Of a DNA stretch of 60,437 nucleotides, positions 15,964 through 24,919 are shown piece by piece; within the stretch, counting starts at the first letter, position 1; each line of letters begins with the position of its first letter. The stretch is from an uncultured Sterolibacterium sp. GTDB taxonomy: Bacteria; Pseudomonadota; Gammaproteobacteria; Burkholderiales; Rhodocyclaceae. A model generated the notes under the pieces. The model ran no database searches. It was not told the DNA's origin and saw only the letters and a program-made list of their open reading frames with translations. Location: positions 1 through 60,437 of the forward strand of contig CAILCO010000132.1 of the NCBI GenBank assembly GCA_903832735.1, given 5' to 3'. A program made the position numbers and the translations under genes.

Positions 15964-18774
15964 TCAGGGGCGCATTATAGCCGGCCCATCGCCGGTGTCA
16001 ACAACATTGCCCCGCACAACATTGCTCCGCGCGAACGCCTCGAACTGTTCCGCGGGCAATGGCTTGCTGAAGTAGTAACCCTGCATCTCGTCGCAGCCCT
16101 GGTCGCGCAGGAACGCCCGCTGTCCCGCCGTCTCCACGCCTTCCGCGATGGTCAGGAGGCTCAGGCTTTGGGCCATTCTGATGATCGCGCCGACGATGGC
16201 CTTGTCTTCCGTATCGGTGCTGATGTCGCGCACGAAGGACTGATCGATCTTGAGCTTGTACACCTTGAATTTTTTCAAATGTGAAAGCGAGGAATAACCG
16301 GTGCCGAAATCGTCGATCGACATCCGCACCCCGCGCTCGTGCAAGCTGTTCATCACCGCAATGGCGCCTTGCGGGTCGTGCATCGCGACGCGCTCGGTCA
16401 GTTCCAACTCCAGATACTCGGGCGGCAGGCCCTCTTCTTCGAGGATGCGGCTGACCAGACTGGGCAGATCGGGATGGCGGAACTGCACCGCAGAGAGATT
16501 CACCGCCATGACCAGCGGGGCGAGTCCGTTGTCCAGCCAGGCTCTGGCCTGTCGCGCCGAGGCCCGCAGCACCCATTCGCCGATGGGCAGGATCAGGCCG
16601 CTGTCTTCCGCGGCGGGAATGAATTCCGCCGGCGAGACCGGGCCCAGTTCTGGATGCGTCCAGCGCAGCAGCGCTTCCGCCCCGACGATGCGCGCCTCCC
16701 GCAGCGAGACCTGGGGCTGGTAGTGGAGTTGCAATTGACCGCGTTCCAGCGCGTGGCGCAAGGCATTGACCAGTTGCAGGTGACGCGCCGAACGCGCCTG
16801 CATTTCCGCGGTAAAGAAGCGGTAGCCGTTGCGGCCTTCCTGCTTGGCGCGATACATCGCGGCATCGGCATTCTTGGAGAGGGTTTCCAGATCCGTGCCG
16901 TCGCCTGGAAAAAGGGCGATGCCGATCGAGGCGGTCAGGTTCAGATCGTGATGCTCGATGCGGAAGGGCCGGGCGATGGCCTCCAGCAGCTTCTGCGCCA
17001 CATGGGCCGCGCCCTGCACATCGATACCGTAGAGCAGGAAGATGAATTCGTCGCCGCCGAAGCGCGACACCGTGTCCTCGTCGCGCAGTCCTGCCCTCAG
17101 CCGCAATGCCAGTTCGACCAGCAAGGCATCGCCGACGCTGTGGCCGAGGCTGTCGTTGATGTCCTTGAAGTCGTCGAGATCGAGAAACAACAAGGCCACC
17201 GGCTCCTGGCTGCGCTGCGCCAGACTGATCGCATATCTTGCCCGGTCATCCAGTTGGGCGCGGTTCGGCAGTCCGGTCAGCGCGTCGAAATGCGCCAGAT
17301 ATTGGACTCGTTCCTCGGCTTCCTGGCGCTGCGCTTCCTTCGCGAAACCGTTCAAGGCGTAATCGATGTCCATCACCATCTCAATCAACAGCTTTTTCAC
17401 CTCTTCGTCGAAGGCATTGGCGACGCCGGCGTACAGACTGAAGACCCCGATGACCTTGCCATGACGATGCAGCGGCAGCGAGGCGGATGCAGCCCAGCCT
17501 ACCCGACTGCCGCGCTCGCGCCAGGGCACGGTGGCCGGATCGTGCTGAAAATCCTGGCACCAGACTGGTTGGTCCTCGCGAAATGCCGTGCCGCTCGGGC
17601 CGCGTCCATAGGCTTCGTCGGCGTCCGCCGAAACCCGCAGCCCTTCGAGATACTCCAGGCCGCTGCCGTAGGCGGCCTTCGCTTTCAGTTGTTTGCCCTG
17701 TTCGTCGGGCATGGCGACCCAGGCCATGCGCATGCCGCCGAAAATCACGACGACGCGGCAGACTTGCGCGAACAGATCGTCCTCGCCGATGCAGCGGACG
17801 ATGGCCTGGTTGCATTGACTCAGGGCGGCGTAAAGCTGGGTCAAGTGCTGACTTCTCGCTTCGGCATCCTGGCGCTCAGTTTCGATCCGGGCAAGATTGC
17901 TGCGCGTTTCCGAAAGCCAGCCGAGTACGCTGTCTTCCATGCCTGCCGCGACTGAAAAGATGGATGACAAATCCCCGCTGCCCAACCGCGCGATGCGTTC
18001 GTGCAGTTCATGCACCGAGCCGCCCAGGACAGCGTGCAGACTCCGCCGCGAGTTCCAGAGCAGCAATGCCAGCATCAGGCCAAACAGCAGGAAGACCAGA
18101 CGCACCCGTGCGGCATCGCCTTCCGCGGCGCGAACGGCGACCAGCGTCCGCTGCTCCGAGAGCGCCTGAAACTCGCTGATCGGCTGCATGATGCTGGCCT
18201 TGATCTGGTGATAGGCGGGGCCGTGCAACATCCGGATGGCCTCGGCGCGGCCTTCCTCGGTGTTTGCCTCGAGCAGGGCCATCGCGGCGAGCTCGGTGCG
18301 TACCAAGGCATCGGAATTGGCTTTGGCTTCGGCCAGCCTGGCGAATTCCAGATCGGAAAAGCCGGCCCGGCGCATCAGTTCCAGCAAGGCAATGGCCGGG
18401 CCCATAGGCCGAGGCCGATGGTCATCTGCGAGGACCAGATCCCAGTAGATATTCTGGTAATCGACAGGCCGCGGCTTGCGGCCGTCGCGGATGTCGAGGA
18501 TTTCCTGAAAGTGCTGTTGGTAGAGCTTGTCGCCAGTCACGGCATAGCTGCGCACCATCCGCGTCAGGTCGTCCGAGGACTGGCGCAACTCCTCGGCGAG
18601 CAGGAAGGACTGCTGGCGCAACTCGTTGGCGTGATCGATCGCTTTTTCCGCGCGCACATAAACGACGAAGCACGCGGCAAAAGCGACGAACATGGCCAAG
18701 GTCAGCCAGAGTGACCGCGAGAAAAGCGACAGTTTCCTCCCGGCCTTGCGGGTCGTGTCCTCGGTGCGCATCAT
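15964..18774 (-). CDS. membrane GAF-GGDEF-EAL c-di-GMP protein
   Basis: About 936 residues. A first membrane helix (about 18-40), a mainly helical periplasmic domain of about 180 residues (ELRQQSFLLAEELRQSSDDL), a second helix (VFLLFGLMLALLLW), a GAF-like domain (about 315-460), then GGDEF with an intact active site (SRFGGDEFIF) and EAL with its motif intact (GAEALLRW, ELTERVAMHD, DDFGTGYSS, KIDQSFVRD, AEGVE). Both synthesis and breakdown of c-di-GMP are therefore possible. TTG at 18777 and two ATGs (18774, 18771) compete as start. It follows the TRAP binding-protein gene after 16-19 bases, so it may close the long operon. Confidence 0.92.
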   Translation of the reverse strand: MMRTEDTTRKAGRKLSLFSRSLWLTLAMFVAFAACFVVYVRAEKAIDHANELRQQSFLLAEELRQSSDDLTRMVRSYAVTGDKLYQQHFQEILDIRDGRKPRPVDYQNIYWDLVLADDHRPRPMGPAIALLELMRRAGFSDLEFARLAEAKANSDALVRTELAAMALLEANTEEGRAEAIRMLHGPAYHQIKASIMQPISEFQALSEQRTLVAVRAAEGDAARVRLVFLLFGLMLALLLWNSRRSLHAVLGGSVHELHERIARLGSGDLSSIFSVAAGMEDSVLGWLSETRSNLARIETERQDAEARSQHLTQLYAALSQCNQAIVRCIGEDDLFAQVCRVVVIFGGMRMAWVAMPDEQGKQLKAKAAYGSGLEYLEGLRVSADADEAYGRGPSGTAFREDQPVWCQDFQHDPATVPWRERGSRVGWAASASLPLHRHGKVIGVFSLYAGVANAFDEEVKKLLIEMVMDIDYALNGFAKEAQRQEAEERVQYLAHFDALTGLPNRAQLDDRARYAISLAQRSQEPVALLFLDLDDFKDINDSLGHSVGDALLVELALRLRAGLRDEDTVSRFGGDEFIFLLYGIDVQGAAHVAQKLLEAIARPFRIEHHDLNLTASIGIALFPGDGTDLETLSKNADAAMYRAKQEGRNGYRFFTAEMQARSARHLQLVNALRHALERGQLQLHYQPQVSLREARIVGAEALLRWTHPELGPVSPAEFIPAAEDSGLILPIGEWVLRASARQARAWLDNGLAPLVMAVNLSAVQFRHPDLPSLVSRILEEEGLPPEYLELELTERVAMHDPQGAIAVMNSLHERGVRMSIDDFGTGYSSLSHLKKFKVYKLKIDQSFVRDISTDTEDKAIVGAIIRMAQSLSLLTIAEGVETAGQRAFLRDQGCDEMQGYYFSKPLPAEQFEAFARSNVVRGNVVDTGDGPAIMRP

Positions 18775-18793
18775 CAAGCGCGAATAGGCTCGC

Positions 18794-19798
18794 TCACATC
18801 TTGCCCGGGTCGAAGCCGGTCTCCTTGTAGATCGCCTGGATCAGCGGCTTGCCGATCTTCTCGCCGGCCTCCTCATGGACCTTGATCATGGCTTTCTTCC
18901 AGGCCCGCTTCTCCTCGGGCGTAAGCGTGATGATCTGTGTCTTCCCGGTCTTTCTGATCGCTTCCAGACCGTCCTCGTTCTCCTTCTTCGAAGCGGCGTT
19001 GAAGTAGGCGGTGGTGTCCTTCATCGCGCCTTCCAGCGTCGCGCGGATGTCGGGCGGCAGGCCGGCCCAGAACTTGGCATTGGTGATCACGACGTAACCG
19101 TGATAGCCGTGATCGGAGACGGTCAGGTACTTCTGGACTTCATTGAGCTTCGAGGGATAGATGACGTTGGTCGGATTCTCCTGGCCGTCGACCACGCCGC
19201 TCTGCAGCGCCATGTAGATTTCCGAGAAGGCCATCACCTGGGGCATGGCGCCGACCGCGCGCATCTGGGCCTCGATCACCTTGGAGGACTGGATGCGCAT
19301 CTTCAGGCCGCGAAAATCTTCCGGGCGGCGCAGCGGCCGGTTGCTGGTCATCTCCTTGAAGCCGTTGTCCCAGAAGGCGAAGCCGTGGATGCCCTTGCTC
19401 TCCAGTTTCGCCAGTAACTGCTGGCCGATCGGCCCCTGGGTGACCTTGTGCTCCTCCTCCAGATTATCGAACAGATAGGGCAGATCGAGAACCTCGAACT
19501 CGCGCAGGCCCATCGGGCCGAACTTGCCGGGCGTGGGCGCAAGCATCTGCACCGAGCCCAGTTGCAGCATCTCGAGTTCCTCCTTGTCCTTGTAGAGAAT
19601 GGAGTTGTGATAGACCTCGACCCTGACCGCGCCCCTCGTCCGCTCCTCGGCCAGCTTCTTGAAGTATTCCGCGGCTTTGCCCTTGGCCGTGTCGGCGGCC
19701 ACGACGTGGCTGAACTTGATGACGATCGGGGTTTGCGCGGATGCCGTGCTCGCATAGCCGAGGACGGCCAGTGCCAGGAACGCGAAAGTCTTCTTCAT
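18794..19798 (-). CDS. TRAP transporter substrate-binding protein (DctP family)
   Basis: A 334-residue periplasmic binding protein with a 22-residue signal peptide ending ASAQ. Family features are IVIKFSHVVAADTAKGKAAEYFKKLAEERT at the N-terminus, the conserved arginine region LKMRIQSSKVIEAQMRAVGAMPQ, and MALQSGVVDGQENP. DctP proteins bind C4-dicarboxylates or other organic acids, usually through an Arg-carboxylate contact. No DctQ/DctM membrane genes are near, so it must work with a distant TRAP permease. It lies 16 bases after the tartrate/malate-type dehydrogenase gene, which suggests its ligand is that enzyme's substrate or a precursor. Confidence 0.92.
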   Translation of the reverse strand: MKKTFAFLALAVLGYASTASAQTPIVIKFSHVVAADTAKGKAAEYFKKLAEERTRGAVRVEVYHNSILYKDKEELEMLQLGSVQMLAPTPGKFGPMGLREFEVLDLPYLFDNLEEEHKVTQGPIGQQLLAKLESKGIHGFAFWDNGFKEMTSNRPLRRPEDFRGLKMRIQSSKVIEAQMRAVGAMPQVMAFSEIYMALQSGVVDGQENPTNVIYPSKLNEVQKYLTVSDHGYHGYVVITNAKFWAGLPPDIRATLEGAMKDTTAYFNAASKKENEDGLEAIRKTGKTQIITLTPEEKRAWKKAMIKVHEEAGEKIGKPLIQAIYKETGFDPGKM

Positions 19799-19814
19799 GT
19801 TGCTCTCCTCAGGA

Positions 19815-20867
19815 TTACAGCGCGGCGCAGACGGCCAGGGTGACCTCCGCGGTGGTCGCCTTGCCGCCCAGATCCGGACTGAGCACGCCGCTCCCGGTGA
19901 CCTTTTCGATCGCCGCCAGGAGCCTTGCTGCGGCAGCCGGCTCGCCCAGATGTTCGAGCATCATCGAGGCGGTCCAGAAGGTTGCGATCGGGTTGGCGAT
20001 GCCGCGCCCGGTGATGTCGAAGGCTGAGCCGTGGATAGGCTCGAACATCGATGGGAAGCGGCGTTCCGGGTTCAGGTTGGCGGTCGGCGCGATACCTAAG
20101 CTGCCGGAGAGCGCGGCCGCGAGATCTGAGAGGATGTCCGCGTGCAGGTTGGTCGCGACGATAACGTCGAGGGTCTGCGGCTTCAGCACCATGCGCGTGG
20201 TCACCGCGTCGACCAGTTCGCGGTCGGTCCTGATGTCCGGATAATCGCGGGCGACTTCGAAGAAGATCTCGTCCCACATGACCATGCCGAAACGCTGCGC
20301 ATTCGACTTGGTGACCAGGGTCAGATGCCGGGCCGGACGCTTGCCCGCCAGTTCGAAAGCAAAGCGGTGGATGCGTTCGACGCCGGCGCGGGTGAATACC
20401 GCGGTCTCGGTGCCGACCTCGATCGGCAGGCCGCGATGGGTGCGTCCGCCGTTGCCGGCATATTCGCCTTCGGAGTTCTCGCGGATGATCACCCAGTCTA
20501 TCCCCTGGCCATTAACCAGGGGGCTCTTGACGCCGGGCAGGACGCGTGCCGGGCGGACGTTGGCGTACTGGTCGAAGCCCTGGGCGATCGGCAGGCGCAG
20601 CCCCCATAGCGAGACATGGTCGGGCACTTCCTGGCTGCCGACGGCGCCGAAGAAGATGGCATCGAAACCCTTCAATTTCTCCAGTCCGCCTTCGGGAATG
20701 TAGTGACCGTGCTTGAGATAGTAGGGCGAACTCCAGGGAAAATGCTCGACTTGGAGCCTGAAGCCGCCGTCCTTGGCGGCGAGCGCCTCGAGTACCTGCA
20801 AGCCGGCGGCAATCACTTCGGGACCGATGCCGTCCCCGCCGATCGCCGCGATTTTATATTCACGCAC
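19815..20867 (-). CDS. tartrate/D-malate-type decarboxylating dehydrogenase
   Basis: A 350-residue member of the isocitrate/isopropylmalate dehydrogenase superfamily. It has the N-terminal IAAIGGDGIGPEVIAAGLQVLEAL, the substrate Arg region DQYANVRPARVLPGV, VIIRENSEGEYAG, the catalytic Lys in LVTKSNAQRFGMVMWDEIF, the metal Asp cluster DIIVATNLHADILSDLAA and EPIHGSAFDITGRGIANP. The pattern fits tartrate dehydrogenase/decarboxylase (TtuC) or D-malate dehydrogenase (DmlA); these NAD enzymes oxidise and may decarboxylate 2-hydroxy diacids. The GTG at 20865-20867 is chosen because AGGAG lies about 8 bases upstream. It precedes a TRAP binding protein, consistent with hydroxy-diacid use. Confidence 0.88.
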   Translation of the reverse strand: MREYKIAAIGGDGIGPEVIAAGLQVLEALAAKDGGFRLQVEHFPWSSPYYLKHGHYIPEGGLEKLKGFDAIFFGAVGSQEVPDHVSLWGLRLPIAQGFDQYANVRPARVLPGVKSPLVNGQGIDWVIIRENSEGEYAGNGGRTHRGLPIEVGTETAVFTRAGVERIHRFAFELAGKRPARHLTLVTKSNAQRFGMVMWDEIFFEVARDYPDIRTDRELVDAVTTRMVLKPQTLDVIVATNLHADILSDLAAALSGSLGIAPTANLNPERRFPSMFEPIHGSAFDITGRGIANPIATFWTASMMLEHLGEPAAAARLLAAIEKVTGSGVLSPDLGGKATTAEVTLAVCAAL

Positions 20868-20932
20868 TATGCCGCTCCTCTCGTTGTCGGCTCGAATGAT
20901 ACCCCGACCTACGAGAGCAGGTGAAAGGCGCG

Positions 20933-21985
20933 TCAACCTCCCATATACACGGGCGCCGGCTGGCTGAAGTAGCCGTCGAGCAGATGGTAGACCAGGGCGA
21001 AATTTTTCGAACGCGTGCTGGTGTGGGCGATGCCGGGCATGACAATGAACTGTTTGTCGGCATTGGGGAGGCGCTCGAAGAAATTGGCGAGGTCGCGGAA
21101 GCTGGCGATGCCGTCGTACTCGCCGCGCATGATCAGGGTCGGTACCTTGATCTTTTCCGGATCGCACACCGGCAGGTTCGCCGACATGTCGAGATAGGTG
21201 CCGGTCGGCACCGAAGTGTCCAACGCCAGCACGGCATCGGCGAAAGCGTCGACGACGGTGAGGTCCGAGGTGCCCGGATGATCGCGGGTGAAAATGCTGC
21301 GGATCATCGCCCGGTCGATCGGCCGACGGTTGTTGGCGCGGTAGGCATCCAGGCGCTTCCTGCGCTCGGCCAGGGTCGGACTGCCTTCGCCAGTCCACAC
21401 CAGGGCATCGAGGGCCAGGCGGGCGACCCGCTCGGGATGGCGCTGCGCGAACAGCGCGGCACGCAACGCACCCGACGACGAGCCGTACACCAGGAGCTTC
21501 GCCCCGCCGGTCGCTTTCATGATGTATTCGCTGACCGCGGCGAGATCGTCGGCGCCGCAGGAGACATCGGCATTGACTGCACGGCTCTTGTCGGAGCGAC
21601 CGTAACCTTCGCAGTCGAAGCACCAGGTGTCGTAGCCCAGGCGCGCGAACCAGTCCATGGTCGAGGACTCCGGATGCCCCGGCAGCTGCAGGTCGAACAC
21701 CGGCGTCGACGATACCGACGAACCATGAACGAAAACGATGGTGCCGCGCCGGACGCCACCGCCCGGCGATGGCTTGCGCCACATGAACAGGCGCACGTTC
21801 TGGCCATCGACGTGCTTGACCGTCCAGTGAGCCTGACCGGTCAATGCGGCTGCGCCAGCCGCCGGGGCCGCCGGCTGGGCCGTGGCCGATGCCGCGGGCA
21901 AGGCCGCCGCAGCCAGCGTGACGGCGGCGGAACTGAGGAATTCACGGCGCGAACCGGGCTTATCGTTTGCGCTCACTGTGTTCAT
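20933..21985 (-). CDS. Tat-exported alpha/beta hydrolase
   Basis: A 350-residue hydrolase with a twin-arginine signal (SRREFLSSAAVTLAAAALPA, residues about 13-32). Key sites are the oxyanion strand GTIVFVHGSSVSST, the nucleophile elbow YGSSSGALRAA (GxSxG), the probable acid in MRGEYDGIASF, and the late His in IAHTSTRSK. It should act in the periplasm on an ester, lactone or C-C bond; the substrate is unknown. Its ATG overlaps the stop of the upstream Vgb-like gene (ATGA), showing coupling. A gap of about 65 bases separates it from the dehydrogenase downstream. Confidence 0.88.
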   Translation of the reverse strand: MNTVSANDKPGSRREFLSSAAVTLAAAALPAASATAQPAAPAAGAAALTGQAHWTVKHVDGQNVRLFMWRKPSPGGGVRRGTIVFVHGSSVSSTPVFDLQLPGHPESSTMDWFARLGYDTWCFDCEGYGRSDKSRAVNADVSCGADDLAAVSEYIMKATGGAKLLVYGSSSGALRAALFAQRHPERVARLALDALVWTGEGSPTLAERRKRLDAYRANNRRPIDRAMIRSIFTRDHPGTSDLTVVDAFADAVLALDTSVPTGTYLDMSANLPVCDPEKIKVPTLIMRGEYDGIASFRDLANFFERLPNADKQFIVMPGIAHTSTRSKNFALVYHLLDGYFSQPAPVYMGG

Positions 21986-23208
21986 TTTGTGATGGTCACC
22001 AGGGTCAGTTGATTGGTCAGGCTGTTGGCCAGGACGAAATTGCCGTCGGAGGTCACCGAGGTATTGCGTACGATGTTGCCGCCGCCGGGGATATTCCAGC
22101 TCTGGAAGCGCTCGCTCTTGGGATCGAAGCGCACGATGGTATTAGGGGTCGTGCCCGACTCACTGTACCAGATGATGTCGTGGATCGCGGAGATGCCGTA
22201 GGGCTCGGCCTTGGGCCCGCTCGGCGACGGCCACTCGCTTACTTTGCCGCTCGCCGGGTCGAGCCGGCCGAGATAGCCGCGTGAGCAATCCGCATACCAG
22301 ACGATGTCGTCGGAGGTGATGGTGATCCTCCGCGGGCGCGACGCCGCATCCGGCAGCGGATACTCGCGGATGGCCAGGGTCTTGGGATCGACGCTGCCCA
22401 CCCGGTTGCTGCCAAAGGCGACATAGAACACCGTGCCCTTGGAATTCACCGCCATGCCATAGGGACGCGAATTCGCCGTGGGCGGCGTGAGCAGTTTGAT
22501 CTCGCCGGTCGCCGGATCGAGCCGGCCGATCCGGTTGGCGTTCTGCGCCGTGAACCAGAGGATGCCATCCCGATCGAAGACCAGGGTGTGCGGGTCCCTG
22601 ACAGCCGGATCGGGCATGGGATATTCGCTATTGGCGCCGGTCGCAGGATCGAGTTTGCCGATCAGCGCGCCGGTGTTGCCGGTGTACCAGATGTTGCCGC
22701 CCTGATCTTCCACCAGACCATGGGGCCCGGAGTGCGCCGTCTTCAGGGCATACTCCTTGAACTGGCCGGTCCTGGGATCGAGCCGACCGAGCACGTTGGC
22801 CATCTGGCCGGAATACCAGAGCGCCCCGTCCTTCGTGGCCAGCGGATCGTGCGGACGCGAACCCGGGGTCGGCACTTGCCAGGCCTTGATCGAGACCTGG
22901 ACCGGACCGGGAATCGCCACGCCGGCGGGCTTGGCCTTTTCCGGGAAATTCCTGATCAGGTAATCGCTCAGGGTCAGGCTCTGATCAACCGCCAGCACCA
23001 GACCCTGGTTACTCATCATGCGCAGCACCGTGGCCCAGCCTTGCGCGGTGTAGCCGCCGCCGACGCGCGCGGAGAAGGCATGGCAGGTATTGCACGAGCG
23101 GTCGAGAATTTCCCGTCCTGGCCCCTCGGGCATGGTCTGGCTCCAGACCGGCAGCACCGCACACAAGCTTGCGCCGGCCAGCCACCACTGCAGGGATTTC
23201 TTCGACAT
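21982..23208 (-). CDS. periplasmic cytochrome c / virginiamycin-lyase-like propeller protein
   Basis: A 408-residue exported protein with a signal peptide ending PVWSQ. One haem-binding CNTCH lies near residue 38 with a short cytochrome-like helix region. From about residue 100 there are six or seven repeats of the type W(Y/F)(S/T)-x5-IGRLDPxTG (VLGRLDPRTG, LIGKLDPATG, RIGRLDPATG, YLGRLDPASG), the Vgb/streptogramin-lyase beta-propeller. The Vgb fold is common and lyase activity on antibiotics should not be assumed. The ATG at 23206-23208 has AGGAGA upstream. It sits between a DUF3443 lipoprotein and a Tat hydrolase in a periplasmic operon. Confidence 0.87.
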   Translation of the reverse strand: MSKKSLQWWLAGASLCAVLPVWSQTMPEGPGREILDRSCNTCHAFSARVGGGYTAQGWATVLRMMSNQGLVLAVDQSLTLSDYLIRNFPEKAKPAGVAIPGPVQVSIKAWQVPTPGSRPHDPLATKDGALWYSGQMANVLGRLDPRTGQFKEYALKTAHSGPHGLVEDQGGNIWYTGNTGALIGKLDPATGANSEYPMPDPAVRDPHTLVFDRDGILWFTAQNANRIGRLDPATGEIKLLTPPTANSRPYGMAVNSKGTVFYVAFGSNRVGSVDPKTLAIREYPLPDAASRPRRITITSDDIVWYADCSRGYLGRLDPASGKVSEWPSPSGPKAEPYGISAIHDIIWYSESGTTPNTIVRFDPKSERFQSWNIPGGGNIVRNTSVTSDGNFVLANSLTNQLTLVTITK

Positions 23209-23233
23209 GATTTCTCCTGAACGGGTAAAGAAA

Positions 23234-24484
23234 CTAATAGGCGAGGTACGGTCCGCTGCCGCCGGGCGTGCTCCTGCCCTCGATCGCGGTGAACACATTG
23301 CGCCCGTAATAGAACGGCAGGCCCCAGTCGAATGAAGGCGAGCCGAGCGACGATCCGGCAAGGTTGCTGAATGCGACCAGGCTGGTATTCGCCAGCAAAG
23401 TGGTGGCGTTGGCGACGCTAAAATTCACGTTGCTGCTGTTGCCATTCGTTCCCTGGTTGGTCGCCGTGAGCGACAGGGTGGAGGACGGACAATAAAAGCC
23501 GCTGCTGCAAACCGGGATCGTCGCATCGGGGAAGAAAATACCGTTGGAGCCGCTGTCGATGAAGCTGCTGCTATAGCTCTTGGTCTTGTATGTCGTGGTC
23601 AGAGTGCCGTAGTTCGGGTCGAGTCCCAGCGCCACCACTGCGCCGCCCTGGAGATTGACCAGCGCATTGTTGCTCTGGGTGCCGATACCGAGGATCAGGG
23701 AACCACTGGCCGTCGCGGCGCCCGCCGAACCTATGACGGGCATTTGAATCAGCATGCCATTGTTGTCGCCGGCCAGTCGGCCGACCGGATTCTGCACCTG
23801 GCTGGAAGTGCCGACGGCTACGGAGGTGCAGGTGCCGGCGCAACTGTAGTAGGTCGCCGCGACCGGCGCCTGAGCGCAGGCCAGGCCGCAGTCCTGCTGG
23901 AATGCCGAGAGCCCGAGGATGCCATTGGCGCCGAACAGCGCTACGCTGTTCTGGGCCTGGCCGCCGCCGCTGGAACAGCTTTTCGGAACGCTGGCGAAGC
24001 CCGGATCGCCGATCACCTGGATCGCCAGCGACGCAAGAACCGGCTCGCCGGCCAGGATGACGTCGGCCGCCTTCACCGGACCCCAGATATAGCTGCCGTC
24101 GGCGAACTGAACGCATTCGGCGAGCGGGCTGGCGCCAATATTCTGCTGCGTCAGGACCGGCGAGGTAATCGCCGAGGACATGATCCGCAGGCCGGTCGAA
24201 CCGGTATCGAGCAGCACGTGGTCTATGGTCTGGCAGGTCGTACCGCCCGGCGTGCAGATCGTCACGGTGACGTAGGCTCCGTTGACATAGGGACCCGCCG
24301 TGTAGGCTGCCGGCCCGCCATCGACGACGATAGGCAACACGTTGCTTGCGGCAGAGGCCGGCGGACTGGGCGATGACGGGGTGCCGCCGCCACCACCGCC
24401 GCCACCGCCGCAGCCGGCCAAAACCAGCAGCATGGCGATGCAGCACGCCCATCGCGACAAGGTCGGGCCGCTACTGCAGTTCAT
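23234..24484 (-). CDS. DUF3443 lipoprotein with aspartic-protease-like motifs
   Basis: A 416-residue lipoprotein: residues 10-25 form a lipobox-type signal (MLLVLAGC) followed by nine glycines. The body carries two aspartic-protease-like motifs, LLDTGSTGLRI and FIDSGSNGIFF, spaced as in a bilobal pepsin-type fold, with several Cys pairs (CTPGGTTC, CGLAC, CAGTC). This arrangement fits my recollection of DUF3443. Peptidase activity is an inference from the DTG/DSG motifs. The start overlaps the DUF2844 gene end by 14 bases; these two families are commonly adjacent. The outer- or inner-membrane destination is not determined. Confidence 0.8.
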   Translation of the reverse strand: MNCSSGPTLSRWACCIAMLLVLAGCGGGGGGGGGTPSSPSPPASAASNVLPIVVDGGPAAYTAGPYVNGAYVTVTICTPGGTTCQTIDHVLLDTGSTGLRIMSSAITSPVLTQQNIGASPLAECVQFADGSYIWGPVKAADVILAGEPVLASLAIQVIGDPGFASVPKSCSSGGGQAQNSVALFGANGILGLSAFQQDCGLACAQAPVAATYYSCAGTCTSVAVGTSSQVQNPVGRLAGDNNGMLIQMPVIGSAGAATASGSLILGIGTQSNNALVNLQGGAVVALGLDPNYGTLTTTYKTKSYSSSFIDSGSNGIFFPDATIPVCSSGFYCPSSTLSLTATNQGTNGNSSNVNFSVANATTLLANTSLVAFSNLAGSSLGSPSFDWGLPFYYGRNVFTAIEGRSTPGGSGPYLAY

Positions 24485-24911
24485 CGATCGTGACGCCTGC
24501 GGGCAGCGCCTGGGGAAGATAGGCGTGGCCCATGAAGGCGCGCATATGCCCGCCCGAATGCAGCACCAGTCCGGGCTGCTGCACCTGCAGAGGGCCGCGC
24601 CCGGCGCGCCTGCCCTGCCCCGCCGCCTGAAAATCGGCGAAGTAAGTGCCGAGGATCTGCTGCAGATCGGGCAATTGCGGGCCGCGCCAGACCACGGCGA
24701 AGACCTGCCCTTGTGCCGAGACATATTCCCTGATCACGGTGCCCGCAGCCGTCTGGATTTCATGCACGGAGTATTGCTGCCCGGAGACGATCCGGCGCGT
24801 CGCCTTCAGCTGCGCCTGGTCGGCCGCCACCGAGTCCTCGCCCGCGCCGAGCGCCGCCAGGGCGGGGACGGAGGAAAGCAGCGCCAGCAATAGCGCGATC
24901 ACGCTCTTCAT
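24471..24911 (-). CDS. DUF2844 periplasmic protein
   Basis: A 146-residue exported protein with an N-terminal signal (MKSVIALLLALLSSVPALAALG). The mature part contains YSVHEIQTAAGTVIREYVSAQGQVFAVVWRGPQLPDL and ends with an AFMGHAYLP-type stretch, as in DUF2844. Its function is unknown. It lies between a cytochrome c (8 bases upstream) and DUF3443 (overlap). The conserved DUF2844-DUF3443 pairing suggests a shared complex or a chaperone-like relation. Confidence 0.8.
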   Translation of the reverse strand: MKSVIALLLALLSSVPALAALGAGEDSVAADQAQLKATRRIVSGQQYSVHEIQTAAGTVIREYVSAQGQVFAVVWRGPQLPDLQQILGTYFADFQAAGQGRRAGRGPLQVQQPGLVLHSGGHMRAFMGHAYLPQALPAGVTIDELQ

Positions 24912-24919
24912 GGCTCGAC

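Noticed and set aside
21982-23208. Virginiamycin B lyase (antibiotic resistance) reading of the propeller gene
   Set aside because: Only the propeller repeat is shared; the haem site and operon context do not support resistance.
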